Translations under genes and position numbers: made by a program
Notes under the pieces: generated by a model
What the model was told of the DNA's origin: nothing
Database searches by the model: none
Seen by the model: only the letters and a program-made list of their open reading frames with translations
Part shown: one piece after another, positions 19,671 through 28,782 of the stretch
How the letters are laid out: every line of letters starts with the position of its first letter
How positions within the stretch are numbered: the stretch's first letter is position 1
Assembly (NCBI GenBank): GCA_050251715.1
Contig: JBFWMG010000001.1
Location: 62,001 to 126,000 of the forward strand
Source: JBFWMG01 sp050251715
Lineage (GTDB): Bacteria > Desulfobacterota > Desulfovibrionia > Desulfovibrionales > Desulfovibrionaceae
Direction: 5' to 3'
Length of the DNA stretch: 64,000 bases

Positions 19671-19722
19671 CTTGTGCAAAGCTCGTCGCCTTGTGCAATG
19701 GGGTATTACGTGTCTTGTGCAA
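19671..19722. promoter_or_regulatory. three CTTGTGCAA direct repeats upstream of ccmE
   Basis: Identical 9-mers at 19671-19679, 19690-19698 and 19714-19722 (TTGCACAAG as read toward ccmE), spaced 19 and 24 bases apart, within 70 bases of the ccmE start. The regular spacing suggests operator sites for a regulator of cytochrome c maturation; no regulator is identified. Confidence 0.5.
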
Positions 19723-19752
19723 TTATTTGCATATATTTATCATTATAATCGG

Positions 19753-20796
19753 CTATTTGGACTTCGTCAACTGCTTGCGTTGCGAGCGCGCCAGTTCGCG
19801 CAGATCCTGCACGGTGTCGGTCTCGTCCATGATCTCCTGCCCCAGGATTTCCTCGAGCACGTCCTCCAGGGTGACCACGCCCGCCAGGCCGCCGTATTCG
19901 TCCAGAACCACGCACAGATGGGTGCGCGAATCGAGCAGTTCGGCCAGCAGACGATCCAGGCTCAGGGTTTCGAGCACGAACTTGACCGGGCGCATGATGT
20001 CGACCACGCGCAGGGTGAACTGGTCGTTGGCCAGCGCCTCCATGATGGAGCGGCGGTACACCAGGCCCACAATGTCTTCCTGGTCGTTGTTGTCGTAGAC
20101 CGGGATGCGGCTGTAGTGCCAGAAGTCGCGCATGCTGCGCGCGTCGGACATGGACAGGTCGGCGGACAGGGAAAAGACCACCGTGCGTGGGGTCATGATG
20201 TCGTGGACGGTCCTGCAGTCCAGGGACAAGATGTTTCGGATGGCCACTTCCTCATAGGGCTTGATGAGGCCGGAGCGGCGCGTCAGGCTGACGATGGCGC
20301 GGATGTCCTCTTCCGTGGACACGGGCCGGGCGGTTCTGGGCCGCAACAGGCGCGCCATGGAGCCGGTGATCCAGATGAGGGGCATGAGCAGCCAGACCAG
20401 GGCGCGCATGGGACGCGCCAGGGCCGGGGCGATCTGGCGGCAATAGGCCACGCCCAGTGTCTTGGGCAGGATTTCCGAGAACACGAGGATGGACAGGGTG
20501 AACAGGGCGGCGAACATGCCGAGCACGTCCGAGCCGAACGCCTTGGCCGCGGACGCGCCCGCAAGGGATGCCCCGGCGGTGTTGGCGATGGTGTTCAGCG
20601 TCAGGATGGCGGAGATGGGCTTTTCGATGTCCGTGCGCAGGTCATACAGGATATGGCCGCTGCGCCGTCCCTGCTTGCGCAGGTTTTCGATGGCGCTCCA
20701 GGGCACGGAATAGAGCGTGGCCTCGGCCACGGAACAGAGGGCGGAAATGGAGATGGCAAGCCCGGCCCAGAGAATGAGGTCAAAAAGAGGGGTCAT
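19753..20796 (-). CDS. CNNM/CBS-domain membrane protein (HlyC/CorC family)
   Basis: 347 residues. An N-terminal CNNM (DUF21) domain of about 180 residues with four hydrophobic segments (SALCSVAEATLYSVP, LTLNTIANTAGAS, VFSEILPKTLGVAYCRQIAP) is followed by two CBS domains (HDIMTPRTVVFSL, SRIPVYDNNDQEDIVGLVYRR, CVVLDEYGGLAGVVTLEDVLEEILG). These proteins are implicated in Mg2+/Co2+ efflux or homeostasis. The C-terminal FAD-like transporter-associated domain of larger CorC proteins is missing; the protein stops soon after the second CBS. Stand-alone gene. Confidence 0.9.
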   Translation of the reverse strand: MTPLFDLILWAGLAISISALCSVAEATLYSVPWSAIENLRKQGRRSGHILYDLRTDIEKPISAILTLNTIANTAGASLAGASAAKAFGSDVLGMFAALFTLSILVFSEILPKTLGVAYCRQIAPALARPMRALVWLLMPLIWITGSMARLLRPRTARPVSTEEDIRAIVSLTRRSGLIKPYEEVAIRNILSLDCRTVHDIMTPRTVVFSLSADLSMSDARSMRDFWHYSRIPVYDNNDQEDIVGLVYRRSIMEALANDQFTLRVVDIMRPVKFVLETLSLDRLLAELLDSRTHLCVVLDEYGGLAGVVTLEDVLEEILGQEIMDETDTVQDLRELARSQRKQLTKSK

Positions 20797-20911
20797 GCGC
20801 GGCGCCTTTCTGTGCGAAGCGGGTGAAGGGCGTCAGCGAATCGGTGAGGATCCTGTTTCATTGGTTGGGTATGATAGGCAGTGGTGGGCGAAAAGGCAAT
20901 CCCAGGGGGGA

Positions 20912-21583
20912 TCAGTCGCCGCTCACGGCCTGCGCCGCGCGGTGGCGGCGGTAGAGGAGATAGCCGATGAGGCTGGAAAGTATGAACAGCGCCACGGAGA
21001 GGCCCGTACGCCATACGGGATCCACCCGTACGCCGCTGCCCAGCAAGGCGAAAATGGCGGTTTGCGGGATGAATCCCAGGCCCGATCCCAGCAGGAACCA
21101 CAAGGCGGGCACCGTGCTGACGCCCGCCACGAGATTGGTGAGCAGGTTGCTGCCCACGGGCAGGAATCGGATGACCAGGGTCATGGCAAAGGGGCTTTGG
21201 CGCAGGATGGCGTTGACGCGGGCGATGCGGCGGCCGTGGCGGCGGGTGATGAATTCCTGGCCGAGCAGGCGGGCGTAATAAAAGGACAGCGCGCACCCGA
21301 GCGCGGTGCCCACGGTGGCGAAAAGCGTGCCGTGGAGAAAGCCGTAGGCATAGCCCGCCAGGAAGCTGACGATCTGGCGCGGCAGGCCCACGGCGGTGAA
21401 ACCCGTGGCAAAGGCGATGAAGAGCAGTTGGCCCGCCAGTCCCTTGTCGCGCAGATAGGTGTCGACCCAGGCGGTGTTGAAGGCGTCTTCGACCCCGAGG
21501 TGCTTGAGGCCGAACATGATCCCCGCCAGGGTGGCGAGCAGGATGAATCCCTTGATGAGGGCGCGGGCGGGTTTGTTATCCAT
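20912..21583 (-). CDS. VTT-domain (TVP38/TMEM64, DedA-like) membrane protein
   Basis: 223 residues from the ATG at 21583, chosen because it overlaps the LAB_N gene by eight bases and starts a sensible N-terminal helix. The VTT core is visible: FTAVGLPRQIVSFLAGYAYGFLHG, GCALSFYYARLLGQEF, FLPVGSNLLTNLVAGVS, and the C-terminal GSGLGFIPQTAIFALLGSG. VTT proteins are linked to phospholipid or undecaprenyl-phosphate scrambling. The neighbouring LAB_N and glycosyltransferase genes suggest a role with lipid-linked sugars. Confidence 0.88.
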   Translation of the reverse strand: MDNKPARALIKGFILLATLAGIMFGLKHLGVEDAFNTAWVDTYLRDKGLAGQLLFIAFATGFTAVGLPRQIVSFLAGYAYGFLHGTLFATVGTALGCALSFYYARLLGQEFITRRHGRRIARVNAILRQSPFAMTLVIRFLPVGSNLLTNLVAGVSTVPALWFLLGSGLGFIPQTAIFALLGSGVRVDPVWRTGLSVALFILSSLIGYLLYRRHRAAQAVSGD

Positions 21584-21845
21584 CCCGTTGCGCGCTTGGG
21601 GCGCGATGCGGCCGCAAGGTGAAAAAGGCGGGCAGCAGCAGGACTTGCCCGACGAAAAGCACGGCGTCGCGGTCAAAGGCGGCAAAGCACAGCACGCCCG
21701 CCGCACCGGCCAGGCCAAGAATGCGGAGCGTGCCTGGCGACAGGACGCGGTTGCCGGAGCCCGGCATGTTGAGCCAATGAAGGAAAAAAGCGGCCTGGGC
21801 CACAAGGCTCAGGCAAACGGCAAAGGCGATGAGGGGGTAATGCAT
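21576..21845 (-). CDS. LAB_N (lipid A biosynthesis N-terminal) domain protein
   Basis: 89 residues with three hydrophobic segments. The pattern (a Q-x-x-FF near residue 20, W at the second helix, and GQVLLLPAFFTLRPHR in the last) resembles the small LAB_N membrane domain often found next to glycosyltransferases of the DPM1 type. Its stop overlaps the VTT gene start and it lies 82 bases after the glycosyltransferase, so the three genes form an operon. Confidence 0.75.
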   Translation of the reverse strand: MHYPLIAFAVCLSLVAQAAFFLHWLNMPGSGNRVLSPGTLRILGLAGAAGVLCFAAFDRDAVLFVGQVLLLPAFFTLRPHRAPSAQRDG

Positions 21846-21927
21846 GATACCTCTGGGTAATACATGAAAACGGCGGGCAGCGCCATCCCGGTGCGTCGCG
21901 GCGGGCGCGGCGCAGGGGGCGTTGCGG

Positions 21928-22650
21928 TCAGTTCTTTTCCTTGATTTCGTAGCTGATATGGCGCTGTTGCATCCAGCGCACGGCCACGAGGTCGTACCAG
22001 GTGGTCATGGCCCGGTCGAGGATTCCGTATTTCGATGTGCCGTGCAGGCGGGGGCGGTGGTTGACCTTGACCTCGGCCACGACCGCGCCCTGCATCTTCA
22101 TGAGGGTGGGCAGGAAGCGGTGCATGCCGGTGAACATGGGGATGCGCCGGGCCATGTCGGCGCGCATGACCTTGAGGGAGCATCCGGTGTCCTTGACGGT
22201 CTCGTTGGTCATCCAGTTGCGCACGAAATTGCCGAACCGGGACGCCTTGCGCTTGAGCCAGGTGTCCTTGCGCGTGGCGCGCCAGCCGATGACCATGTCG
22301 AAGCCGCGCTCGTATTGTTTGAGCATGGCGGGGATGTCGGCGGGATCGTTTTGCAGGTCGGCGTCCATGGTGACCACCACGTCGCCGGGGGCATGGGCGA
22401 ACCCGGCGGCAAAGGCGGCGGACTGGCCGCGGTTCTGGGCGAAGCTTATGTATGTGACGGCTGGATTGTCCGTGGCGAGGCGTTTCACGACCTCCAGGCT
22501 CTTGTCCTTGCTGCCGTCGTCCACAAAGAGCACTTCCCACGGTTTACCGGCGAGGGCCATGCTCTTCTGGATTTCATCGAGGAGAACCGGTAGGTTGTCT
22601 TCCTCGTTGTAGACAGGTATGATAAGGGTGATGCGCGTGATGTCGTTCAT
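21928..22650 (-). CDS. family 2 glycosyltransferase (dolichol/undecaprenyl-phosphate mannosyltransferase type)
   Basis: 240 residues. GT-A motifs: LIIPVYNEEDNLPVLLDEI (about 9-27), VLFVDDGSKDKS (about 41-52), VVTMDADLQNDPADIP with the metal-binding DxD-like site (about 93-108), and a later GCSLKVMRAD. No C-terminal membrane helices, as in short DPM1-like enzymes that transfer a sugar to a polyprenyl phosphate at the inner membrane. Probably works with the following LAB_N and VTT proteins. No clear Shine-Dalgarno sequence. Confidence 0.9.
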   Translation of the reverse strand: MNDITRITLIIPVYNEEDNLPVLLDEIQKSMALAGKPWEVLFVDDGSKDKSLEVVKRLATDNPAVTYISFAQNRGQSAAFAAGFAHAPGDVVVTMDADLQNDPADIPAMLKQYERGFDMVIGWRATRKDTWLKRKASRFGNFVRNWMTNETVKDTGCSLKVMRADMARRIPMFTGMHRFLPTLMKMQGAVVAEVKVNHRPRLHGTSKYGILDRAMTTWYDLVAVRWMQQRHISYEIKEKN

Positions 22651-22696
22651 GTCGAGGCGGGTAATAGATTATTTCGGGCCGAGTGTAAATAAGTGA

Positions 22697-22725
22697 TTGA
22701 CAGGGTGCGAAAGAGCGCATAGATA
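22697..22725 (+). promoter_or_regulatory. promoter of tRNA-fMet
   Basis: -35 TTGACA (22697-22702), 17-base spacer, -10 TAGATA (22720-22725); the tRNA begins 15 bases downstream. Confidence 0.8.
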
Positions 22726-22740
22726 CCTGTTCTTCCGTGA

Positions 22741-22817
<77 letters not shown>

Positions 22818-22825
22818 GAGAATAC

Positions 22826-22862
22826 AAGGGCTTACAGTTGAAAGACTGTAAGCCCTTTTTCT
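22826..22862 (+). terminator. intrinsic terminator after tRNA-fMet
   Basis: AAGGGCTTACAGT pairs perfectly with its complement around a 6-base loop and is followed by TTTTTCTTTT. Confidence 0.9.
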
Positions 22863-23122
22863 TTTCCTAACCTATTCCTAACCAGGCTATCGGCCCCCAT
22901 CCGTTTCAGGTGGGATTCTTCCAGTGCGCTTGAGCTTCCCGGCTTCCTGCGCATGGGACACTGGAGCTATGGCAACAGGTCGTGCTAACAGGTTGCCCAC
23001 GCGGTAGGGGGCTACCCGCAATACCTCGGTGTGTATGCCGATGGGGTGCTAGGGGTTTCTGGCGCACCCAGAGAGGTATCGCCACCGACTCAATCCATAG
23101 TCGAATTCCCAAGGGAGGCGGG

Positions 23123-26100
23123 ATGAGACCCACCGTTGCACTCAATCGACGCTACGACCTCGTGAGGTCGACGTCTGACGAGATAGAAATCGACAGGACG
23201 CAGTATGCGGTAGCGCACATGCTGGGACAGGAGCCGGGCATGGGGATGGATGAGCTGCTGCGCAAGGGGCTGACCATTGTCCTTGGGGAGGCTCGGAGCG
23301 GAAAAACCACGGAATTTGTTTGTGCAACCGATCGGCTGAATGAAAGCGGAAAGTGCGCCTTCTTTGTCCGCATCGAGGACTTGGCCGGGGGCGGCGGTGC
23401 CCCTCTGGATACGCTCCGCTTCAGTCTGGAAGGCGATCGCGCCTTGGGGCGATTCGATTCCTGGCTGGCGCGGGAGGATGAGGCCGTATTTTTCCTGGAT
23501 GCCGTTGACGAGGCCAAGCTGCGGCATCCGAGTGATTATCGGCGAGCCGTGCACCTGTTCCAACAGGCGATCCAGCCTCATCTGGCCCGCGTGCGCGTTG
23601 TCATCTCCTGCCGCGTTTCCGAATGGCGCCCGAAAGACGATCTTGACGTCGTAGCGGCTTTGCAGGGGCGGCTCGCCCCGGATGTTGCCGAGCCCGAGGA
23701 ACAGGCGGCAGTGCAGGCGGGGCAGGGGGCAGAAAAACTCCCACAGATTGTCACGCTTCGGCCACTTGGTGAGGAAGAGATCCACGCGCTTGCGTCTTCG
23801 CTGCGCGTTGACCTTCCTGCGGATTTTTTTCGGCAGATGGAGCATGCCGGAGTCTTGGATTTTGCAGGGCGCCCCGGCGATGCCCTTGAACTCATCAGGT
23901 ACTGGCATGAGAGGGGCTCGTTTGGTTCGTTGACCGACCTTGTGGGCCACGACGTGGAACGGAAGTTGCGCGAGGAGAACGACGCATTCAGGGGGCAGGA
24001 CGTGCTTTCTCCTGCCAAGGCACTGAAGGGCGCGGAGGCGCTGGCCGCAGCGGCGGTGATGTGCAACGCCCCCACCTTCCGTGTCGCACCGCCCGAGCAG
24101 GATGGCCCCGGCGCTCTGCCTGCCCTCGACCCTGCGGTCCTGTTGCCCGATTGGCAGCCCAATGAGCTGCAGGCGCTGCTGCGGTACCCGCTCTTCGATG
24201 AGGCGACCTATGGCCGGGTGCGTTTCCACACGCGCACGGTTCGCGAGTACCTGGCGGCGCAGTGGTTTTTGCATCGCATCAACGATGGATGTCCTCCGGA
24301 CGAAGTTGTGGGGCTCTTTTTCCCGACGATCTATGGGCAGCGCACCGTGGCGGCTTCCCGCAGTGTGGTCGCGGCGTGGCTGGCGCCGGATGTTCCCAAG
24401 ATTCTCGCTGCCGCGCTCACCTACCATCCCGAGATTCTGCCCGACGCAGGCGATCCGCAGCGACTACCGGTGGCTGTCAGGGAACGAGTCCTGGAGGCGC
24501 ATTGCCGAAAATACAAGGACCGATTCGGGCGGTGGTTTCATTGGGACGCCAGCGGAATGCGGCGGTTTGCCCACCCGGAACTGTGCCCGTGTGTGGGGCA
24601 ATTGTTGTTGGACGATGCGGTCGGGGAACCGGAAAAGGACATGCTGCTTGATCTCGTGGCCTGGGGAGGCACGCACATGTCGGGGTGCGCCGCCGCCGTC
24701 ATGGCGCTTGTCGAAGACGAGCATTGTCCTTGGGACTTGCGATGCTCTGCTCTGCTCGCTGTCGCGGCGACGGGAACAAGGGACCACAAAGAGCGGGCGA
24801 TTCAAGTCGCATACGCATCGCCAGCCCCTTATGATCGGTACATTAGCTATCTCCTCCATGCGTTTTATCCCGATCCGTTGGGAGCAGAAGGCGTTGTGGG
24901 TCTTCTGCAGTTCATGGGATTGGAACTAGTGGGGCATCGTGATCAAAAGTGGGAGGCCGTCCGCAGGATCATAAAGCAAATTGATGATCCGCAATCCATG
25001 ATGATTATAGCGTTTGGACTTCGTGACAAGATAGTTCAATATGAAGCTGATGACATCAAAAGAATATGTTCAGATCGTGTCTCTGAAAATATATGGACTT
25101 GTTTTGGGCTGTCGGTTGAGAAATTAGTGCGTCTGGACAGCAACCCGAGTAAAGAGTTGTTCCAACTATTGGATGCTGTTGGTAATATTAATGTTCTGTC
25201 AGAATATTATGGAGATGAGGTTGTCGAGAGTATTAAAGAGTCGCTCCATGCTGCATGCTTCACATGGCGACGCGGTTCTGTCCATTTTTACTATGCCTGG
25301 AGAAAACGAAAAGATTCCGATGAGTATATCAAGTTCAGATCATACTATCCAGGTTTCCCCTTCGCGCTAACTCGTGACGACGCAGTGTGGCTCATAGAGG
25401 ACTGTGAGTCAGAAGAAGATGCGGCAAAGAAATTATTTTTAGTCAGCGTTCTTCTTAAGCTGTGGTCTGGTCCGGAGGATGACGAAAATGATGATCAGTT
25501 AGATATTCTCTGCGGACTTTCTTCTGCGTATGAGAGTTTGTTGTCTGACGTAGAGGCGTTGGTTATCCTTCGTGAAGAACGGCTATCTGGTGCTGTACTG
25601 CATCCATGGGAACTGAAGAGTTGGGTCAGGCAACTTGCTGACACTCACGAAGAACTCAAGTTCTACCAGCATGTTAAAAAGAGTACGAAGGAGATTGCAT
25701 CTGGCAAGGCATATGACATCATCGGAATACTTTCCAAAAAAATAAAGTGGTACGAGCATCGTGTGGGAAGCCACTCCTTAAGACCGCTCATCGAGTTGTA
25801 TGGGGAGGAGGTTGCGGATGCGTTCAAGACAGCGCTCATTCGCTCTTGGAAGAATGATTGGAAGCCTGATTGGACAAAAAACGTATTTTATCATTGGGCC
25901 GTAATCGGTGCCAGCTTGGCTTTCGAGGATGGGTTCGACGTTTCTGAAATGGCTCCAGAACAGATAAAGAATGCGGTACGCCTTGCATTCAGCGTGGTTG
26001 AGATGCCTGTGTGGATGGACCTCCTTTGCGAGTATCACCCCGAACAGGTCGCATCAACCCTGCGAGAAATGCTTGATGAGGAGTGTATCAGGCAAGGAAA

Positions 26101-27346
26101 TATTCCACACTATCCCGTGATACGCACGGTGTGCAGTCAAGCCCAGCTGTTTCGTATGGTTGCTTCGGATGTTATGGCATGCCTTGAAAAATACCTCCCA
26201 GAGGATGGGAGTGCGTATCAAGGGAGTTGCCCACAGCTTCTTGGGCTTGGCTATCAGGAGCGGTTGTCCGCCCTGTTTGCCACAAAGGCGAAGGCGGTGG
26301 CCGCTGAAATGACTGCGCTTCCCAAGTGGGTTGCCCGCTGGCTGCAGTTGGACGCCACGGCTGCTTGGGCATTCATCGAAGAAGTGCTTGGGAAGATGTC
26401 CGTGGAAGAGGCGGATGCCTTTGTCTTGGATTTGGCTGCTGGCTTCGATCCTCTCCATAGAGGGCAGTATCTGTTGTGTCATGAGCCTGACTATCAGAAC
26501 AATCCAGTTGTGCTGACCAAGATGATAAAGACGGTCTGTTGGCATGTCAGGCCCATTGAAGATATCCACCACGAAAGCGCGTATAGCCCTGGTGCCCGGG
26601 ATTTTGCCCAATCATTCCGGGGTAAGTTGTTTGAGTACCTAGAGGCGACTTCCGGCAAGGAGAGTTATATCGAGTTGTGCCGCCTGGTTGAAGAATTGCC
26701 AGAAAAGCGCGAGTACTTACAACTTCTTGTCTATCGGAAGTTGATGCGGGATGCCGATGTTCCGTGGCAGCCATCGGCCATCCCCCAATTTGAGCGCGAG
26801 CATGAAATCGATCCGCTGACAACTGGCGACCTGTTTGCTGTTGCGATTAAGCGATTGCGCGAAATTCAGGGAGAGCTGGAGCGCGGCGATTTCAGCAACC
26901 GTGGCCTTTTTACCGAAAACACCGCCGAGACGGAGTTGCAAAAGTATTTCGCTGGAAAGCTTCAGGACAAGGCACGAGGGCGATATGCCGTAGTCCGCGA
27001 GGCAGAGGTGGATGCCGGCAAGAAGCCGGATATTCGCCTTGTTCATGAGGGGACATCCCCTGTGTCCATTGAAATGAAATGGGCCCACAAGTGGTCTCTG
27101 TCCAAATTGGAGGTGGCGTTGGCAAATCAGCTTGTCGGGCAGTACCTCAAGGCAGATGGTAGCTCGTATGGTATTTTTCTTTTGGTGAACGCCAAAGAAG
27201 GCGAGCATTGGGGTGGTAAACGGGAACATACGTTCCAAACCCTCATAGAGCATCTGCAAAGCAAGGCAGACGCCATCTTGGCCAGCAATCCCGAGGTGCA
27301 GGGTTTGGTAGTCTTTGGGATAGACGTGACGCCTCCTGCAAAGTGA
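23123..27346 (+). CDS. giant NACHT/STAND NTPase with C-terminal PD-(D/E)XK-like nuclease
   Basis: 1407 residues from the ATG at 23123 (GGGAGGCGGG upstream; the frame is open 47 codons earlier without support). Near the N-terminus is a NACHT-type P-loop: Walker A VLGEARSGKTTEF (about 52-64), Walker B AVFFLDAVDEAKL (about 121-133) with the NACHT acidic pair, and sensor RVVISCRVSEW. About 1000 residues of helical, repeat-like sequence follow. The last 150 residues carry nuclease motifs: E in TELQKYFAGKL, PDIRL (about 1302) and IEMKW (about 1315), with Q in NQLVGQYL. The layout fits an antiphage sensor-effector: the repeats sense and the nuclease attacks. Known Avs proteins carry effectors at the N-terminus, so the C-terminal nuclease is notable. 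The middle third is more AT-rich. Confidence 0.85.
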   Translation: MRPTVALNRRYDLVRSTSDEIEIDRTQYAVAHMLGQEPGMGMDELLRKGLTIVLGEARSGKTTEFVCATDRLNESGKCAFFVRIEDLAGGGGAPLDTLRFSLEGDRALGRFDSWLAREDEAVFFLDAVDEAKLRHPSDYRRAVHLFQQAIQPHLARVRVVISCRVSEWRPKDDLDVVAALQGRLAPDVAEPEEQAAVQAGQGAEKLPQIVTLRPLGEEEIHALASSLRVDLPADFFRQMEHAGVLDFAGRPGDALELIRYWHERGSFGSLTDLVGHDVERKLREENDAFRGQDVLSPAKALKGAEALAAAAVMCNAPTFRVAPPEQDGPGALPALDPAVLLPDWQPNELQALLRYPLFDEATYGRVRFHTRTVREYLAAQWFLHRINDGCPPDEVVGLFFPTIYGQRTVAASRSVVAAWLAPDVPKILAAALTYHPEILPDAGDPQRLPVAVRERVLEAHCRKYKDRFGRWFHWDASGMRRFAHPELCPCVGQLLLDDAVGEPEKDMLLDLVAWGGTHMSGCAAAVMALVEDEHCPWDLRCSALLAVAATGTRDHKERAIQVAYASPAPYDRYISYLLHAFYPDPLGAEGVVGLLQFMGLELVGHRDQKWEAVRRIIKQIDDPQSMMIIAFGLRDKIVQYEADDIKRICSDRVSENIWTCFGLSVEKLVRLDSNPSKELFQLLDAVGNINVLSEYYGDEVVESIKESLHAACFTWRRGSVHFYYAWRKRKDSDEYIKFRSYYPGFPFALTRDDAVWLIEDCESEEDAAKKLFLVSVLLKLWSGPEDDENDDQLDILCGLSSAYESLLSDVEALVILREERLSGAVLHPWELKSWVRQLADTHEELKFYQHVKKSTKEIASGKAYDIIGILSKKIKWYEHRVGSHSLRPLIELYGEEVADAFKTALIRSWKNDWKPDWTKNVFYHWAVIGASLAFEDGFDVSEMAPEQIKNAVRLAFSVVEMPVWMDLLCEYHPEQVASTLREMLDEECIRQGNIPHYPVIRTVCSQAQLFRMVASDVMACLEKYLPEDGSAYQGSCPQLLGLGYQERLSALFATKAKAVAAEMTALPKWVARWLQLDATAAWAFIEEVLGKMSVEEADAFVLDLAAGFDPLHRGQYLLCHEPDYQNNPVVLTKMIKTVCWHVRPIEDIHHESAYSPGARDFAQSFRGKLFEYLEATSGKESYIELCRLVEELPEKREYLQLLVYRKLMRDADVPWQPSAIPQFEREHEIDPLTTGDLFAVAIKRLREIQGELERGDFSNRGLFTENTAETELQKYFAGKLQDKARGRYAVVREAEVDAGKKPDIRLVHEGTSPVSIEMKWAHKWSLSKLEVALANQLVGQYLKADGSSYGIFLLVNAKEGEHWGGKREHTFQTLIEHLQSKADAILASNPEVQGLVVFGIDVTPPAK

Positions 27347-27564
27347 TGGAACACACATCAATAATGATGTTGGCAGATTGATGGCCGACATCGCTGGCGA
27401 CGTACGTTGTGGCTGGATCCTACTGTGAGGGTGGTTTGGCCTTGTCGTCTCCTCTATCAACTTGTTTTGCTTTTGACGGGTCTTGAGCGTCTGGATGCGC
27501 TAGCGCCTGCGCGTATTTTGCAATGATGCTGTCAAGGCACGCTGTAAGCTGGAAACACGTTTGC

Positions 27565-28100
27565 TCAAAGCTTCGATGGGCTCCTGGTGCGTTTGCGGAG
27601 GATGTCACCCGGCCTTGCCCAGCCGCATTTCCAGTTCCAGTGCTCACTCAACAACTCGAAGACGATAGGCGGCAGTATGGCCCCGTCCGGCGTGCGTCGC
27701 GATGGAGGCGCGGGGTTGAATGCCTTGCCCGTGGAGAGTTCGACGCGGGGGATGACGAAATGCAACTCGACTCTTTGCGCATGGCTGTGCCTGACCCAAA
27801 GAATGTCATAGTTGCATCGGCCGATCCCGGCGAATGCGGCTCGCTCGAAATCCCTCATGACCTCCCGTTGTTGCTCCGCTGCCGGGGCATCTTCCCGCGC
27901 GAAGCTGATGCCGCCGGACGTGTATCGCCAGTTGTGCGGAAGCACGTCGATGATCTGTCGCGTTTGGCCGAGTTTTCCTCCGAGCACTTCCGGTCGGGGG
28001 GGGGGCGAGGTCGGCCCGTCGATGGCGACATGATGTTCAGCACGTAGTCAACAGGACCTGCTCCGGCCCCCGTGCCATGTGGGAAAAATTTGACCAGCAT
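27565..28100 (-). pseudogene. relaxase (MobA/VirD2-type) broken by frameshift
   Basis: The frame starting at 28100 encodes MLVKFFPHGTGAGAGPVDYVL, the classic N-terminus of mobilisation relaxases. After about 25 codons a 2-base insertion (or 1-base loss) near 28040-28050 throws it out of frame. Reading resumes in the next frame with IDGPTSPPPRPEVLGGKLG and continues through the relaxase core HSHAQRVELHFVIPRVELSTGK, the HxExHx-like metal-site region, to NP-A-PP. The tail also degenerates near 27570-27650. A run of ten G/C bases (28005-28014) lies in the gene. The start overlaps mobC. Non-functional unless the frameshift is a sequencing error. Confidence 0.75.
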
Positions 28101-28389
28101 GTCTACGTGTTGCGCTTCGTTCAAGTGCGATCAATGCAGCAATGACCGTGGCGGCTTCAATTGCGGAGCATTGGTCTGTTGCCCAAGACTCCAGGAGGTT
28201 GAGCCCATTTGCGATGCGTGCCATTTCTTGGATTCGTTGTGCCTCGAGTCGGTGATTGTGGAGAGCCTCGGGGCGAGAGCGCCGTATGGAATCTCTTACC
28301 AACTGGGATAGGCTCATGCCGTATTGAGTGGCTTTGGCCCGCCAGTCGAGAAGCTGCTTCAGCGTCACCCGGACTTCGATGCGTTCCAA
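28048..28389 (-). CDS. mobC: MobC-like relaxosome accessory protein
   Basis: 113 residues. The N-terminal half is a ribbon-helix-helix type segment (RIEVRVTLKQLLDWRAKATQYGMSLSQLVRDSIR), and the middle (NGLNLLESWA) matches plasmid MobC proteins that help a relaxase melt oriT. Its 3' end overlaps the relaxase start by 53 bases, the usual mob arrangement. With the excisionase-like gene upstream it marks a mobilisable element remnant. Confidence 0.7.
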   Translation of the reverse strand: MERIEVRVTLKQLLDWRAKATQYGMSLSQLVRDSIRRSRPEALHNHRLEAQRIQEMARIANGLNLLESWATDQCSAIEAATVIAALIALERSATRRHAGQIFPTWHGGRSRSC

Positions 28390-28569
28390 GCGTGGCCCTC
28401 TCGTTTTGCCTCTAAAAGGGCTGGGGGCTTGCCCTCTGTTTCCTGTTGGCCGAACTTGTCCGGACAGCGGGGAGACTGGCTAGATGAGGAGGGCGAGACG
28501 TTATCCGTATGGAACGGCGTCTCATTCTTGCGTGACGCTGGAATATCACAGTATCGTGTCGGCATGTCG

Positions 28570-28782
28570 CTACTCACGGCGCGATCTCCCGTGAGGCATT
28601 GCATCTATTGTGTGCACGGTGCGTGATGTGGCAAATTCTTCTAAGTCGCGCTGATCATAGACGACACGTCGCCCCAGTTTCTGATATTTCGGGCCACGGC
28701 CAAGTGATCTCCACACCTCCAGAGTCCCAGGGGCAAGACACAGCAGATGCGCGGCTTCCTGCGTTGTTAGCTTTTTCTCCAC
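28570..28782 (-). CDS. excisionase/AlpA-type helix-turn-helix protein
   Basis: 70 residues from a GTG at 28782 (GGGAGA upstream). LTTQEAAHLLCLAPGTLEVWRSLG and PKYQKLGRRVVYDQRDLEEF are the winged-helix core of the MerR-like excisionase family. Such proteins direct excision of integrated elements or control their regulators. It precedes mobC by about 180 bases on the same strand; no integrase is adjacent. Confidence 0.8.
   Translation of the reverse strand: MEKKLTTQEAAHLLCLAPGTLEVWRSLGRGPKYQKLGRRVVYDQRDLEEFATSRTVHTIDAMPHGRSRRE

Noticed and set aside
22863..23122. Right-hand copy of the tRNA-fMet 3' end as a near attR
   Set aside because: No repeat of GGTTCAAATCCTGCCCCCGC was found by eye here or further right in the window.
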